Assembly: GCF_046267875.1 (NCBI RefSeq)
Contig: NZ_CP176502.1
Span: forward strand, 930,001-994,000
Length of the DNA stretch: 64,000 nucleotides
Origin: Mannheimia glucosida
GTDB lineage: Bacteria; Pseudomonadota; Gammaproteobacteria; Enterobacterales; Pasteurellaceae
Direction: 5' to 3'
In this document: positions 20,690 through 29,302 of the stretch, piece after piece
Layout: each line of letters opens with the position of its first letter
Position numbering within the stretch: position 1 is the stretch's first letter
Program-made: the position numbers and the translations under genes
Notes under the pieces: model-generated
The model's input: only the letters and a program-made list of their open reading frames with translations
Databases searched by the model: none
What the model was told of the DNA's origin: nothing

Positions 20690-22291
20690 TTATTTGCCCG
20701 CTAAATCTACTTTGTAGAAGTTATGTAAGCTGAACGGACTCATCACATAACCTTTTACTTCTTTACGCACCGGGAAGTAAACGGTGGAGTGAGCAATCGT
20801 AATCCAAGGAGCTTGCTCTTTGAAGATCACTTGAGCTTGTTTATAAAGCTCGGTACGTTTTGCTTTGTCGCTTTCTTGAGCAGCAGCAAGCACTACTTCT
20901 TCAAACGGTTTGTGGCAGAATTTCGCATAGTTTGAACCCGCATCTACTGAAGAGCAGCTTAATAGTGTGTTCAAGAAGTTGTCCGGGTCGCCGTTATCGC
21001 CAGTCCAGCCGATCATTGAAGTGGCTGCTTCGCCTTGACGTAAACGTTTGAGGTATTCACCCCACTCGTAGCTGACGATTTTCGCATTCACGCCGACTTT
21101 CTTCCAGTCTTCTTGAATTAACTCCGCCATACGACGAGCATTCGGGTTATACGGACGAGAAACCGGCATTGCCCATAATTCGGTGTCGAACCCTTTCTCA
21201 AAACCGGCTTCTTTTAATAGCTCTTTAGCTTTTTCAGGGTTGTAGTCGTAATCTTTAATCTCGTCATTGTAGCTCCACATTGTTGGTGGAATCGGGTTTT
21301 TCGCTACCTGACCGGCACCTTGATACACCGCATCGACAATTGCTTGTTTGTTCACCGCAAAGTTCAACGCTTGGCGGACTTTTTGGTTGTCTAACGGTTT
21401 AATATCTTTATTCAGTGCTAAATAACCGATATTCATACCCGATTGGCTCATTACCTCGATGTTCGGATCTTTTTTCAGATTTTCAATATCCGCTGGGTTC
21501 GGGTAAGGCATTGCGTGGCATTCACCTTTTTGTAATTTTGCCAAACGCACGGAAGCATCTGGGGTAATGGAAAATACTAAGCGATCAAGTTTCGCTTTGC
21601 CTTGCCAGTATTGTTCAAAGGCTTTGTAGCGAACGCTAGAGTCTTTTTGATAGTCCACTAATTGGAATGGGCCACTACCGATAGGGTTGGTGTCGATTTT
21701 TTCCGGCGTGCCGGCTTTTAACATTTTATCGGCATATTCCGCAGAGAAAATGCTGGCAAATTCCATCGCTAAGTTCGCCAAAAATGGAGCATTTGGCACT
21801 TTTAAGGTGAATTTCACCGTGTAATCGTCCACTTTTTCCACTTTATCGATAATATTTTGCATATCCATACCGATAAAGTATTCGTAGTTACCGCCGGAAA
21901 CTTTGTGGAATGGATGGTTTGGATCAAACTGACGGTTAATGGAGAACACAACATCGTCTGCATTTAACTCACGGCTTGGTTTAAATTCTTTATTTTCGTG
22001 GAATTTCACGCCTTTACGCAGGTGGAAGGTGTAAGTTTTACCGTCTTCCGAAATGTCCCATTTTTCGGCAAGAGAGGGAATAACATTAGTTGTACCGTCT
22101 TCAAAGTCGGTTAATTTGTTATAAATCGGGCGGGCGTTCACATCAAAGCTTGCACCGTCTGTTGATAGCACTGGGCTTAATGCTGAAGGCGAAGCCTCTA
22201 AGCAGTAAACAAAGGTTTTCGGCGCAGCAAAGACGCTACTTGAAGCGGCTAGCGCTAATGTTATTAGCGATAATTTAGTCATGTTTTTCAT
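20690..22291 (-). CDS. dppA: Periplasmic dipeptide-binding protein DppA
   Basis: This is a 533-residue family-5 solute-binding protein. The signal peptide MKNMTKLSLITLALAASSSVFA ends before APKTFVYC; no lipobox Cys follows, so it should be soluble in the periplasm. Family segments include LRKGVKFHENKEF, PIGSGPFQLVDYQKDSSVRYKAFEQYW and KVRQALNFAVNKQAIVDAVY. It delivers dipeptides, and in some bacteria haem or delta-aminolevulinate, to DppBCDF. ATG 22291 has GGAG 5 bases upstream; a GTG at 22297 is less likely. It is the first gene of the leftward operon. Confidence 0.92.
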   Translation of the reverse strand: MKNMTKLSLITLALAASSSVFAAPKTFVYCLEASPSALSPVLSTDGASFDVNARPIYNKLTDFEDGTTNVIPSLAEKWDISEDGKTYTFHLRKGVKFHENKEFKPSRELNADDVVFSINRQFDPNHPFHKVSGGNYEYFIGMDMQNIIDKVEKVDDYTVKFTLKVPNAPFLANLAMEFASIFSAEYADKMLKAGTPEKIDTNPIGSGPFQLVDYQKDSSVRYKAFEQYWQGKAKLDRLVFSITPDASVRLAKLQKGECHAMPYPNPADIENLKKDPNIEVMSQSGMNIGYLALNKDIKPLDNQKVRQALNFAVNKQAIVDAVYQGAGQVAKNPIPPTMWSYNDEIKDYDYNPEKAKELLKEAGFEKGFDTELWAMPVSRPYNPNARRMAELIQEDWKKVGVNAKIVSYEWGEYLKRLRQGEAATSMIGWTGDNGDPDNFLNTLLSCSSVDAGSNYAKFCHKPFEEVVLAAAQESDKAKRTELYKQAQVIFKEQAPWITIAHSTVYFPVRKEVKGYVMSPFSLHNFYKVDLAGK

Positions 22292-22559
22292 ATTCACTCC
22301 GTTGTGTTTGTAATAGTTGTCTTACTCTACTTTTTAAGTAGAAGGCTTTGAATATACAATTTTTTGAGTTAACTGCAATCTTTTTTTAATACAAAACGGT
22401 GAGTTTTCAGTCAGATTTACAAAATTATGTGGAAATTCAACCGCTTGTCATCTCTTCATTAAAAAATGAGTGGATATTTTCTCACTATTTTTACTTCTCA
22501 AACCCTTGCTTTTCCGCTATTCTTAGAAAAATATCAAACTTAGAGATTTAAGGAAAGCC

Positions 22560-23270
22560 TTGCAGTTACCTCTACCCATTCATCAAATTGATGAAGACAC
22601 TTTCGAGAATTTTTATAGTCAAAATAGTGAAGTGTTGCTTGAATCCCTCAAACGGAATTTTACGGATGTCCAACAGCCGTTTTTCTACATTTGGGGCGGA
22701 AAAAGCTGCGGTAAAAGCCATCTGTTAAAAGCGGTGAGTAATCACTTTCTGTTAAATCACCAAACCTCCAGCTATATTCCGCTTACGAAAGCTAACTATT
22801 TCTCACCATTGGTGTTGGATAATGCCGAATTACTGAATGTGATTTGCCTAGACGATATTCAGGCGATTGCAGGCGATGCCGAATGGGAAGTTGCCATTTT
22901 TAATCTTTTTAATCAAATTCGAGAGCAGCAAGGCTTGTTTAATGATGGGCAAAAAACCTTACTGTTAATCAGTGCCGATTGCCCGCCTCATCAGCTTAAT
23001 ATCCAGTTGCCGGATTTACGTTCCCGCTTAACTTGGGGCGAAGTGTACCAGTTAAACGATTTAACCGATGAACAAAAATGCCAAATTTTACAGTTAAATG
23101 CTCACCAAAAAGGGGTGGAATTGCCCGATGAAGTGGCTCATTTTCTGCTCAAAAAAGCAGGGACGGATTTAGATCAACTCTCTAAAATATTGGATAAGTT
23201 GGATAAAGCGTCTCTCCAAGCCCAGCGTAAATTAACCATTCCTTTTGTGAAGGAAATCCTTTCTCTGTAA
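22560..23270 (+). CDS. hda: DnaA-related regulator Hda
   Basis: This 236-residue AAA+ protein lacks a DNA-binding domain. A clamp-binding-like start QLPLPIHQIDEDTFENFY is followed by a Walker A region IWGGKSCGKSHLLKA, Walker B VICLDDIQAIAG and sensor LLISADCPPHQL. Hda, bound to the replication clamp, stimulates ATP hydrolysis by DnaA and so limits re-initiation. The start is TTG at 22560, preceded by AAGGAAA; the residue pattern from there matches family N-termini. It is monocistronic and followed by an uptake-signal hairpin. Confidence 0.92.
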   Translation: MQLPLPIHQIDEDTFENFYSQNSEVLLESLKRNFTDVQQPFFYIWGGKSCGKSHLLKAVSNHFLLNHQTSSYIPLTKANYFSPLVLDNAELLNVICLDDIQAIAGDAEWEVAIFNLFNQIREQQGLFNDGQKTLLLISADCPPHQLNIQLPDLRSRLTWGEVYQLNDLTDEQKCQILQLNAHQKGVELPDEVAHFLLKKAGTDLDQLSKILDKLDKASLQAQRKLTIPFVKEILSL

Positions 23271-23327
23271 CAAGCGGTTTGATTCTTGTCAAAATTTGCA
23301 AAAATTTTTGAAAATTTGACCGCTTGC
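23270..23327. terminator. Uptake-signal pair behind hda
   Basis: CAAGCGGT at 23270-23277 and its complement near 23319-23327 flank an A/T-rich stretch with T-runs. It lies between hda and ccmA and probably ends hda transcription. Confidence 0.55.
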
Positions 23328-23413
23328 TACCTCTAAATAAGTAATTTATTTGCTACGTTAAATCAAAGGCTTATGTTACACTTCGGCTAAAATGTTCAAC
23401 CAAATGAAAAACG

Positions 23414-24055
23414 ATGAACCAAACTGCCCAATATCAGCTTAAACTTAATCAAATTGCCTGTGAGCGGGGCGAGACCCGCTTGTTTGAAGGGTGCAGTTTT
23501 ACCGTGCAAAGCGGTGAATGGGTGCAGATTGAAGGGCATAACGGGATTGGAAAAACCAGCCTGTTACGTATTTTAGCCGGGCTTTCTTTACCTGCGGAAG
23601 GTGAAGTGTTGTGGAACGATCTAGCAATTCAAAAACAGCGTGACCATTATTATGCCGAGCTGTTTTATTTAGGGCATTATTCGGGAGTAAAACCGGAATT
23701 AACCCCTTGGGAAAATTTGCGTTTCTACCAGAAAATCCAACAGTTACCGCAAGATGATGATGCCCTTTGGCAAGCGTTGGCGAAAGTGTCGCTTATTGGG
23801 CGTGAAGATTTACCTTGTTCGCATTTGTCAGCCGGTCAGCAACGCCGTGTGGCGTTGGCGAAATTATGGCTTACCAATGCCAAACTTTGGATATTAGACG
23901 AACCCTTTACCGCTATTGATAAAAAAGGCGTAGCGGATCTGATTGCTCATATTGAACAGCATTGCGAGAAAGGTGGATTAGTGATTTTTACCAGCCACCA
24001 AGCTGCTGAGAGCGACAAAGTGCGTATTATTTCGTTAGATCAATTTAAAGTATGA
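23414..24055 (+). CDS. ccmA: Haem export ATPase CcmA
   Basis: This is a 213-residue ABC ATPase with Walker A GHNGIGKTSLLR, signature LSAGQQRRVALAKL, Walker B LWILDEPFTAID and FTSHQAAE. The position at the head of ccmBCDEF identifies it. With CcmB and CcmC it powers release of haem-loaded CcmE during cytochrome c maturation. It overlaps ccmB by 4 bases (ATGA). Start ATG 23414 follows an A-rich stretch without a strong Shine-Dalgarno site. Confidence 0.93.
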   Translation: MNQTAQYQLKLNQIACERGETRLFEGCSFTVQSGEWVQIEGHNGIGKTSLLRILAGLSLPAEGEVLWNDLAIQKQRDHYYAELFYLGHYSGVKPELTPWENLRFYQKIQQLPQDDDALWQALAKVSLIGREDLPCSHLSAGQQRRVALAKLWLTNAKLWILDEPFTAIDKKGVADLIAHIEQHCEKGGLVIFTSHQAAESDKVRIISLDQFKV

Positions 24056-24714
24056 TTTTATTGACTATTATTCAGCGGGAACTCACCATAGCCTTTCGTA
24101 AACCCTCGGAGATTTTAAATCCGTTGTGGTTTTTTTTAATGGTGATTACCGTATTCCCGATTTTAATGGGACCTAACCCCGAATTATTAGGCAAAATTGC
24201 CGGCGGCATTGCGTGGGTAGCTGCTTTGCTTTCTGCATTGCTTTCCTTTGAGCGGTTATTCCGTGATGATTATTTAGACGGCTCGCTTGAGCAATTAATG
24301 TTACTGCCGCTTGCCTTGCCGCAGGTTGCATTGGCGAAAGTGATTGCTCATTGGTTACTTACCGGCTTACCACTGATTTTTCTTTCACCGATTGCTGCCA
24401 TTTTGCTTTCACTCGAAACTCACGTTTGGTGGGCGTTAGTGCTGACATTGTTACTTGGCACGCCGATTTTAAGTTGCTTAGGGGCGATTGGCGTGGCACT
24501 CACAGTCGGCTTACGCAAAGGTGGCACATTGCTCAGTTTATTGATTTTGCCGTTATTCTTACCGGTGCTGATTTTTGCCGCTGCGGTATTAGAAGCAGCC
24601 ACATTGAATATGGGATATAGCGGACAACTAGCAATTATCGGGGCAATTTTAGCAGTTACTTTAACGTTTTCACCGTTTGCGATTGCCGGGGCGTTGAGGA
24701 TTAGTTTGAACTAA
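24052..24714 (+). CDS. ccmB: Haem exporter membrane protein CcmB
   Basis: This 220-residue integral membrane protein has about six hydrophobic segments. Conserved stretches are QRELTIAFRKPSEILNPLWFF, RLFRDDYLDGSLEQLML and WLLTGLPL. It is the membrane partner of CcmA. It is coupled to ccmA by an ATGA overlap. Behind it lies a 200-base repeat-rich gap with terminator-like hairpins before ccmC. Confidence 0.93.
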   Translation: MILLTIIQRELTIAFRKPSEILNPLWFFLMVITVFPILMGPNPELLGKIAGGIAWVAALLSALLSFERLFRDDYLDGSLEQLMLLPLALPQVALAKVIAHWLLTGLPLIFLSPIAAILLSLETHVWWALVLTLLLGTPILSCLGAIGVALTVGLRKGGTLLSLLILPLFLPVLIFAAAVLEAATLNMGYSGQLAIIGAILAVTLTFSPFAIAGALRISLN

Positions 24715-24721
24715 AACTTCC

Positions 24722-24776
24722 TCTCTCCCTCAAGAGGGAGAGAGACCGAAAAACACCTTGTTCAGAGGTGTTTTTC
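24722..24776. repeat. Two strong hairpins between ccmB and ccmC
   Basis: CTCTCTCCCTC/GAGGGAGAGAG (about 24722-24745) is followed by GAAAAACACCT/AGGTGTTTTTC (24748-24758 and 24766-24776), the latter ending in TTTTT like a terminator. Downstream, 24821-24890 is another C/T-rich stretch with CCCTCTCCC motifs. This looks like a small composite repeat inserted within the ccm operon. Confidence 0.6.
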
Positions 24777-24914
24777 AGAGAGATGGGAAGCGGTCGAATT
24801 ATTACGAAAATTTGCAAATTTTTCCCCCTCTCCCTGATTTTCGCTTCTGAACGAAGCTCAAATCGTCCCTCTCCCGTAAACGAGCGAGGGTAATTATTTA
24901 CTTTGGAGAAATAT

Positions 24915-25652
24915 ATGTGGAAATGGTTACACCCTTATGCAAAATCGGAAACGCAGTACCATTTGCTAGGGAAAATCCAACCGTTTTTAGGTTGGCTAAG
25001 CTTGATTATGTTAGCGGTTGCTTTTGTTTGGGGATTAGCTTTTGCCCCGAAAGATTACCAACAGGGCGATAGCTATCGCATTATCTTTATTCACGTGCCG
25101 GCAGCAATTTGGTCGATGGGCGTATATGGCTCAATGGCGGTTGCAGGCTTGGTGGCATTGGTTTGGCAAATTCGCCAAGCTAACTTGGCGATGATTTCAA
25201 TGGCACCTATCGGCTTAGTATTCGCTTTTATTTCACTTGCAACCGGTGCAATTTGGGGCAAACCAATGTGGGGGACTTGGTGGGTGTGGGACGCTCGCTT
25301 AACTTCGGCTTTAGTGTTATTTTTCCTTTATATCGGCGTGATGGCTCTTTATTCGGCATTCCAAGACAGACAAACCGGAGCGAAAGCCGCAGCGGTGCTG
25401 TCAGTTGTTGGCGTGATTAACTTGCCGATTATTCACTTTTCGGTGGAATGGTGGAACACCTTGCATCAAGGGGCGACCATCACTAAATTCGATAAACCGT
25501 CTATGGCGGTGGAAATGTTAATTCCGTTGCTATTGGCGATTTTCGGTAGCTTAATTTTTACCGCTTGGTTTAGCATTTGGCGTTATCGCATTGCCTTATT
25601 AAAGGACGAACGTAATCGCCCTTGGGTAAAACAACTGGCAAAATCAGTTTAG
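24915..25652 (+). CDS. ccmC: Haem delivery protein CcmC
   Basis: This 245-residue membrane protein has six hydrophobic segments and carries the tryptophan-rich WWD signature WGKPMWGTWWVWDARLTS near residue 120, between conserved histidines FIHVPAAIW and FSVEWWNTLHQ. It presents haem to CcmE in the periplasm. ATG 24915 (MWKWLHPYAK) is preceded by TTGGAG. ccmD follows 14 bases later. Confidence 0.94.
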   Translation: MWKWLHPYAKSETQYHLLGKIQPFLGWLSLIMLAVAFVWGLAFAPKDYQQGDSYRIIFIHVPAAIWSMGVYGSMAVAGLVALVWQIRQANLAMISMAPIGLVFAFISLATGAIWGKPMWGTWWVWDARLTSALVLFFLYIGVMALYSAFQDRQTGAKAAAVLSVVGVINLPIIHFSVEWWNTLHQGATITKFDKPSMAVEMLIPLLLAIFGSLIFTAWFSIWRYRIALLKDERNRPWVKQLAKSV

Positions 25653-25666
25653 AGTAGGAGAGAACA

Positions 25667-25864
25667 ATGACATTTCAATTTGAATCAATCAGTGATTTTT
25701 TTGCAATGGGTGGCTACGGCTTTTATGTTTGGCTCTCTTATGGTGTCAGTTTCATTGCAATGATTGGGCTGATTTGGCTTAGTCGCCGTGAACAGAAAGC
25801 GATTTTGGCTCAAGCAAAAAAAGAGATTGTGCGTGAAGAAAAATTAAAGCAAACATCGCAATAA
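25667..25864 (+). CDS. ccmD: Cytochrome c maturation protein CcmD
   Basis: This small protein of 65 residues has one membrane segment (YGFYVWLSYGVSFIAMIGLIWL) and a charged, lysine-rich C-terminus. Both features, and the place between ccmC and ccmE, are typical. It helps release holo-CcmE from the CcmABCD complex. AGGAGAG precedes the ATG. Confidence 0.9.
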   Translation: MTFQFESISDFFAMGGYGFYVWLSYGVSFIAMIGLIWLSRREQKAILAQAKKEIVREEKLKQTSQ

Positions 25865-25938
25865 ACAAGCGGTCGAAATGACTTTATTTTTTGCAACTAG
25901 AGCCTCATACTTCTTTATAGGTATTTAATTTGAGAAAT

Positions 25939-25981
25939 CGCAAAACTTCCTTGAAATCTCGGGAATGTTTTGCGGTTTTTT
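25939..25981 (+). terminator. Terminator-like hairpin between ccmD and ccmE
   Basis: CGCAAAAC-TTCC pairs with GGAA-T-GTTTTGCG (one bulge) and is followed by GTTTTTTG. It would at least partly separate ccmABCD from ccmEF. An uptake signal lies just upstream at 25865. Confidence 0.6.
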
Positions 25982-26049
25982 GCTATTCTTACACTAATTT
26001 ATTTTTGAGTTTTTATGCAATTTTGCATTTATTTTGAAGGGTGATTACG

Positions 26050-26604
26050 ATGAATCCAAGACGCAAATCAAGATTGAAAGTGGTGGTTTCGATATTACTT
26101 GGGCTTTCTGTCGCAGCAGGCTTGACCCTTTATGCGTTAAGCCAAAATATCGATCTGTTTTACACACCGTCTGAAATTGTAAACGGTAAAAATGATGATC
26201 CGAAACAAAAGCCGGAAGTTGGTCAGCGAATCCGTGTGGGCGGAATGGTAGTGGAAGATACGGTAAAGCGTGATGATAAAAGTTTAAAAGTGGTATTTGA
26301 TCTCAATGACATCGGGCCTTCGATTACCGTGGAATATGAAGGGATTTTGCCGGATTTATTCCGTGAAGGACAAGGCATTGTGGCACAAGGGGTGTTGATT
26401 GAGCCAACCCGTTTAAAAGCCACTGAAGTGTTGGCAAAACACGATGAAAACTATATGCCACCGGAATTGGGCGATAAATTAAAAGATCAGCATAAAAAAT
26501 CGGGTGTGTCTGAACAAGATTTAAAAGGTGAATCGGAAACCGATCGCAAAATGAAAGCGGAGGCGGAAGCTGAAAAAGCCAACAAACAAGGGGAAAGTAA
26601 ATGA
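26050..26604 (+). CDS. ccmE: Haem chaperone CcmE
   Basis: This 184-residue protein is anchored by one N-terminal segment (VVVSILLGLSVAAGLTLYAL) with a periplasmic OB-fold. The haem-binding histidine lies in VLAKHDENYMPPE near residue 130. The C-terminal tail after it is long and highly charged (about 45 residues). It carries haem from CcmC to the CcmF ligase. ATG 26050 was chosen with GAAGGG upstream; GTG 26041 lies too close to that site. It overlaps ccmF by 4 bases. Confidence 0.93.
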   Translation: MNPRRKSRLKVVVSILLGLSVAAGLTLYALSQNIDLFYTPSEIVNGKNDDPKQKPEVGQRIRVGGMVVEDTVKRDDKSLKVVFDLNDIGPSITVEYEGILPDLFREGQGIVAQGVLIEPTRLKATEVLAKHDENYMPPELGDKLKDQHKKSGVSEQDLKGESETDRKMKAEAEAEKANKQGESK

Positions 26605-28559
26605 TTGCAGAATTAGGCAATTATGCGTTGGCACTAGCCTTGGCGATTTCTATCCTGCTAGCAGTTCTACCGCTTTGGGGAGCAGAAAAGCAAAATAGCA
26701 CCTTAATTGCACTTGCCCGCCCAATGACTTGGGCGATGTTTTTAGCATTAACTATCTCGTTTGGTTCCTTGTTCTACCTGTTTGCGGTAAATGATTTTAC
26801 TGTGCAATATGTGGTGAACAATTCAAACAGTAGTTTACCTTTACAATATCGGTTATCTGCAGTGTGGGGTGCTCACGAAGGATCTCTATTGCTTTGGGTT
26901 TGGTTATTGTCACTTTGGTCTATCGGGGTTGCAACCTTTACCCGTAAAATGCCGGAAGACGCCGTTGCCAGAGTGCTTGGGGTGATGGGGGTGATTGGCG
27001 TTGGTTTCTTGGTATTTGTGATCTTTACCTCTAACCCGTTTGATAGAACTTTCCCAAACTTCCCGGTTGATGGCAAAGAATTAAACCCAATGTTGCAAGA
27101 TGTGGGTTTGATCTTTCACCCACCATTGCTTTATATGGGCTATGTGGGTTTCTCTGTTGCCTTTGCTTTTGCGATTGCCTCACTGATGACAGGTCGTTTA
27201 GACACTGCGTGGGCAAGATGGTCTCGCCCGTGGACGATGGCAGCGTGGGTGTTTTTAACACTTGGTATCGTACTCGGTTCTTGGTGGGCATACTACGAAC
27301 TCGGCTGGGGTGGCTGGTGGTTCTGGGATCCGGTTGAAAACGCCTCACTAATGCCGTGGCTTGCCGGAACAGCACTGATTCATTCATTAGCCGTGACCGA
27401 AAAACGAGGCACATTTAAAGCGTGGACAGTGTTATTAGCGATTCTTGCTTTCTCGCTCTGCTTAGTGGGTACTTTCTTAGTGCGTTCAGGCATTTTGGTA
27501 TCGGTGCACGCATTTGCCTCAGATCCAACTCGTGGTTTATATATCTTAGCTTACTTGGTGTTAGTAGTAGGTGGTTCTTTACTGCTGTATGCATTCAAAG
27601 GCTCGGAAATTAAAAGTCTAGATAACTATGAACGCTATTCAAGAGAAACGATGCTACTCATTAATAATATTTTATTGATGGCGTTTCTATCGGTGGTGTT
27701 TTTAGGGACGTTACTGCCATTAATTCACAAACAAATCGGCTTAGGGACAATTTCAATCGGGGCTCCGTTTTTTGACCAAATGTTCTTAATTTTAATGGTT
27801 CCTTTCTCATTCGTATTAGGGATTGGGCCGTTAGTTAAATGGCGTAGAGACCAAGTTTCCGCTATTCGTAAACCTGTGATTATTGCAGCCATTTTAATGG
27901 CATTGCTTGGATTCGGGTTACCGTACTTATTTCGTAATACCATTACCGTGAGTGTGGTGTTAGGCACGATGATGTCTGTCTTTATTGTGTTACTTAGCCT
28001 GTATGAGTTACACCAACGTGCAACCCATCGCCACTCGTTCTTAAGTGGCATTTTCAAACTGTCTCGTTCACATTGGGGAATGGTTCTGGCTCACTTAGGG
28101 GTAGCGATGACGGTGTTTGGCATTGCGTTTAGCCAAAATTTCAGCATTGAACGAGATGTCAGAATGAATGTCGGCGATAAAGCCGAGATTTTAGATTACC
28201 AATTTGAATTTAAAGGGATTAAAATCACCGATGGGGCAAACTATCAAGGCGGCACAGCCGAGCTTGAAATTACTCGAAACGGCAAATATGAAGCCACACT
28301 CAACGCTGAAAAACGCTTCTATACAGTGAGCCGAATGGGAATGACCGAAGCGGCGATTGATTGGGGCTTTAGCCGAGATTTATATGCCGCACTTGGCGAA
28401 AAGCTGGAAGATAACTCTTGGGCAGTTCGCTTATATTACAAACCGTTCATTCGCTGGATCTGGATTGGCGGGCTGTTTATGGCTCTCGGTGGTTTACTCT
28501 GTATGTTGGATAAACGCTACCGTTTACGCATTGAAAATAAAAAAGAGGCGATAGCTTAA
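26601..28559 (+). CDS. ccmF: Cytochrome c haem lyase subunit CcmF
   Basis: This is a 652-residue polytopic membrane protein. Its WWD motif YYELGWGGWWFWDPVENASL lies near residue 235, and conserved histidines occur in VWGAHEGSL, FHPPLLYMGY and SVHAFASDP. It attaches haem to the CxxCH motif of apocytochromes. It overlaps ccmE (ATGA). Unlike many ccm operons, no ccmG (thiol reductant) or ccmH follows; a terminator comes directly after the stop. Confidence 0.94.
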   Translation: MIAELGNYALALALAISILLAVLPLWGAEKQNSTLIALARPMTWAMFLALTISFGSLFYLFAVNDFTVQYVVNNSNSSLPLQYRLSAVWGAHEGSLLLWVWLLSLWSIGVATFTRKMPEDAVARVLGVMGVIGVGFLVFVIFTSNPFDRTFPNFPVDGKELNPMLQDVGLIFHPPLLYMGYVGFSVAFAFAIASLMTGRLDTAWARWSRPWTMAAWVFLTLGIVLGSWWAYYELGWGGWWFWDPVENASLMPWLAGTALIHSLAVTEKRGTFKAWTVLLAILAFSLCLVGTFLVRSGILVSVHAFASDPTRGLYILAYLVLVVGGSLLLYAFKGSEIKSLDNYERYSRETMLLINNILLMAFLSVVFLGTLLPLIHKQIGLGTISIGAPFFDQMFLILMVPFSFVLGIGPLVKWRRDQVSAIRKPVIIAAILMALLGFGLPYLFRNTITVSVVLGTMMSVFIVLLSLYELHQRATHRHSFLSGIFKLSRSHWGMVLAHLGVAMTVFGIAFSQNFSIERDVRMNVGDKAEILDYQFEFKGIKITDGANYQGGTAELEITRNGKYEATLNAEKRFYTVSRMGMTEAAIDWGFSRDLYAALGEKLEDNSWAVRLYYKPFIRWIWIGGLFMALGGLLCMLDKRYRLRIENKKEAIA

Positions 28560-28564
28560 ATGGT

Positions 28565-28595
28565 AAAAAGGCGAACCAATGATGTTCGCCTTTTT
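28565..28595. terminator. Bidirectional terminator behind ccmF
   Basis: AAAAAGGCGAAC and GTTCGCCTTTTT (28565-28576, 28584-28595) form a perfect 12-bp stem with A and T runs on the two sides, between convergent genes. Confidence 0.9.
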
Positions 28596-28600
28596 GGTGT

Positions 28601-29218
28601 TTATTGATGGCATTTCTCATAAAGTGGCAATAATGCCCGAATGGTTTGGTAGATAAATTCCACTACATCAATGTTATCCAACTCGTCCTTTTCCACATTT
28701 TTGCCGATACACCAAAAATCTTCCTCGTTGGTTAGCGTGAACGCTTGCTCTGATATTTGACTAACGGTTCTAAAATCATCATATTCACTCTCACTTCCGT
28801 GCCAAATCTCAAAATCAGCAAACTTTTCCCGATCTAAATTTTCCCACCATTGATTATATTGATGCACGTTAATTTGAGAGCGGTCGGCACGATAACAATG
28901 CCAATCAAGGCTCACTTGCAAACGGCGGCGGTTTAGAATCACAGAAAGAATAGCGGCAGAATTTTGATTAAATTCATACTTATAATAAGCAAAAAAATGG
29001 GCTCGAACTTGCCAACCGTTGCACCACTTCTCAATATGTGGCGGAGAAAACGGCTGCCCAAGCTGACGAGAAACTTCCTGATGTAGCTTTTTCCAAATTT
29101 CCCATTGAGCTTTATATTCCGCCTTAATTCGAGGAATCTCCTCAGGGCAATATTTCTTCATTTGAGCAAATTGGAAGAACGGAATATTGAATAAATCGCA
29201 CGAGGTTGAGCTAAGCAT
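28601..29218 (-). CDS. Unrecognised conserved-looking protein, 205 residues
   Basis: I do not recognise this family. The protein is soluble, rich in Trp, Tyr and His, and has no signal peptide or membrane span. A charged first part has EEIPRIKAEYKAQWEIWKKLHQ. A central beta-like stretch follows (SAAILSVILNRRRLQVSLDWHCYR), and the C-terminal half is acidic. It begins with ATG 29218, preceded by AAGGAGA, a strong ribosome-binding site. It is flanked by a terminator and an uptake-signal cruciform, so it is a single-gene unit. Confidence 0.7.
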   Translation of the reverse strand: MLSSTSCDLFNIPFFQFAQMKKYCPEEIPRIKAEYKAQWEIWKKLHQEVSRQLGQPFSPPHIEKWCNGWQVRAHFFAYYKYEFNQNSAAILSVILNRRRLQVSLDWHCYRADRSQINVHQYNQWWENLDREKFADFEIWHGSESEYDDFRTVSQISEQAFTLTNEEDFWCIGKNVEKDELDNIDVVEFIYQTIRALLPLYEKCHQ

Positions 29219-29236
29219 AAAATCTCCTTAAACCAA

Positions 29237-29294
29237 CAAGCGGTTGTTTTTCTCTGGAAATTTGCAAATTTCCGTGTAAAAACAACCGCTTGTA
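29237..29294. terminator. Uptake-signal inverted pair with nested palindrome behind obgE
   Basis: ACAAGCGGTTGTTTTT at 29237-29252 is exactly complementary to 29279-29294 (16 bp), and between them GGAAATTTGCAAATTTCC (29258-29275) is itself an 18-base palindrome. It lies 9 bases beyond the obgE stop and should terminate it. Confidence 0.75.
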
Positions 29295-29302
29295 TTATTG
29301 GA

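Noticed and set aside
26324..26620. 98-residue antisense frame over ccmE/ccmF
   Set aside because: Shadow of strongly supported ccm genes.
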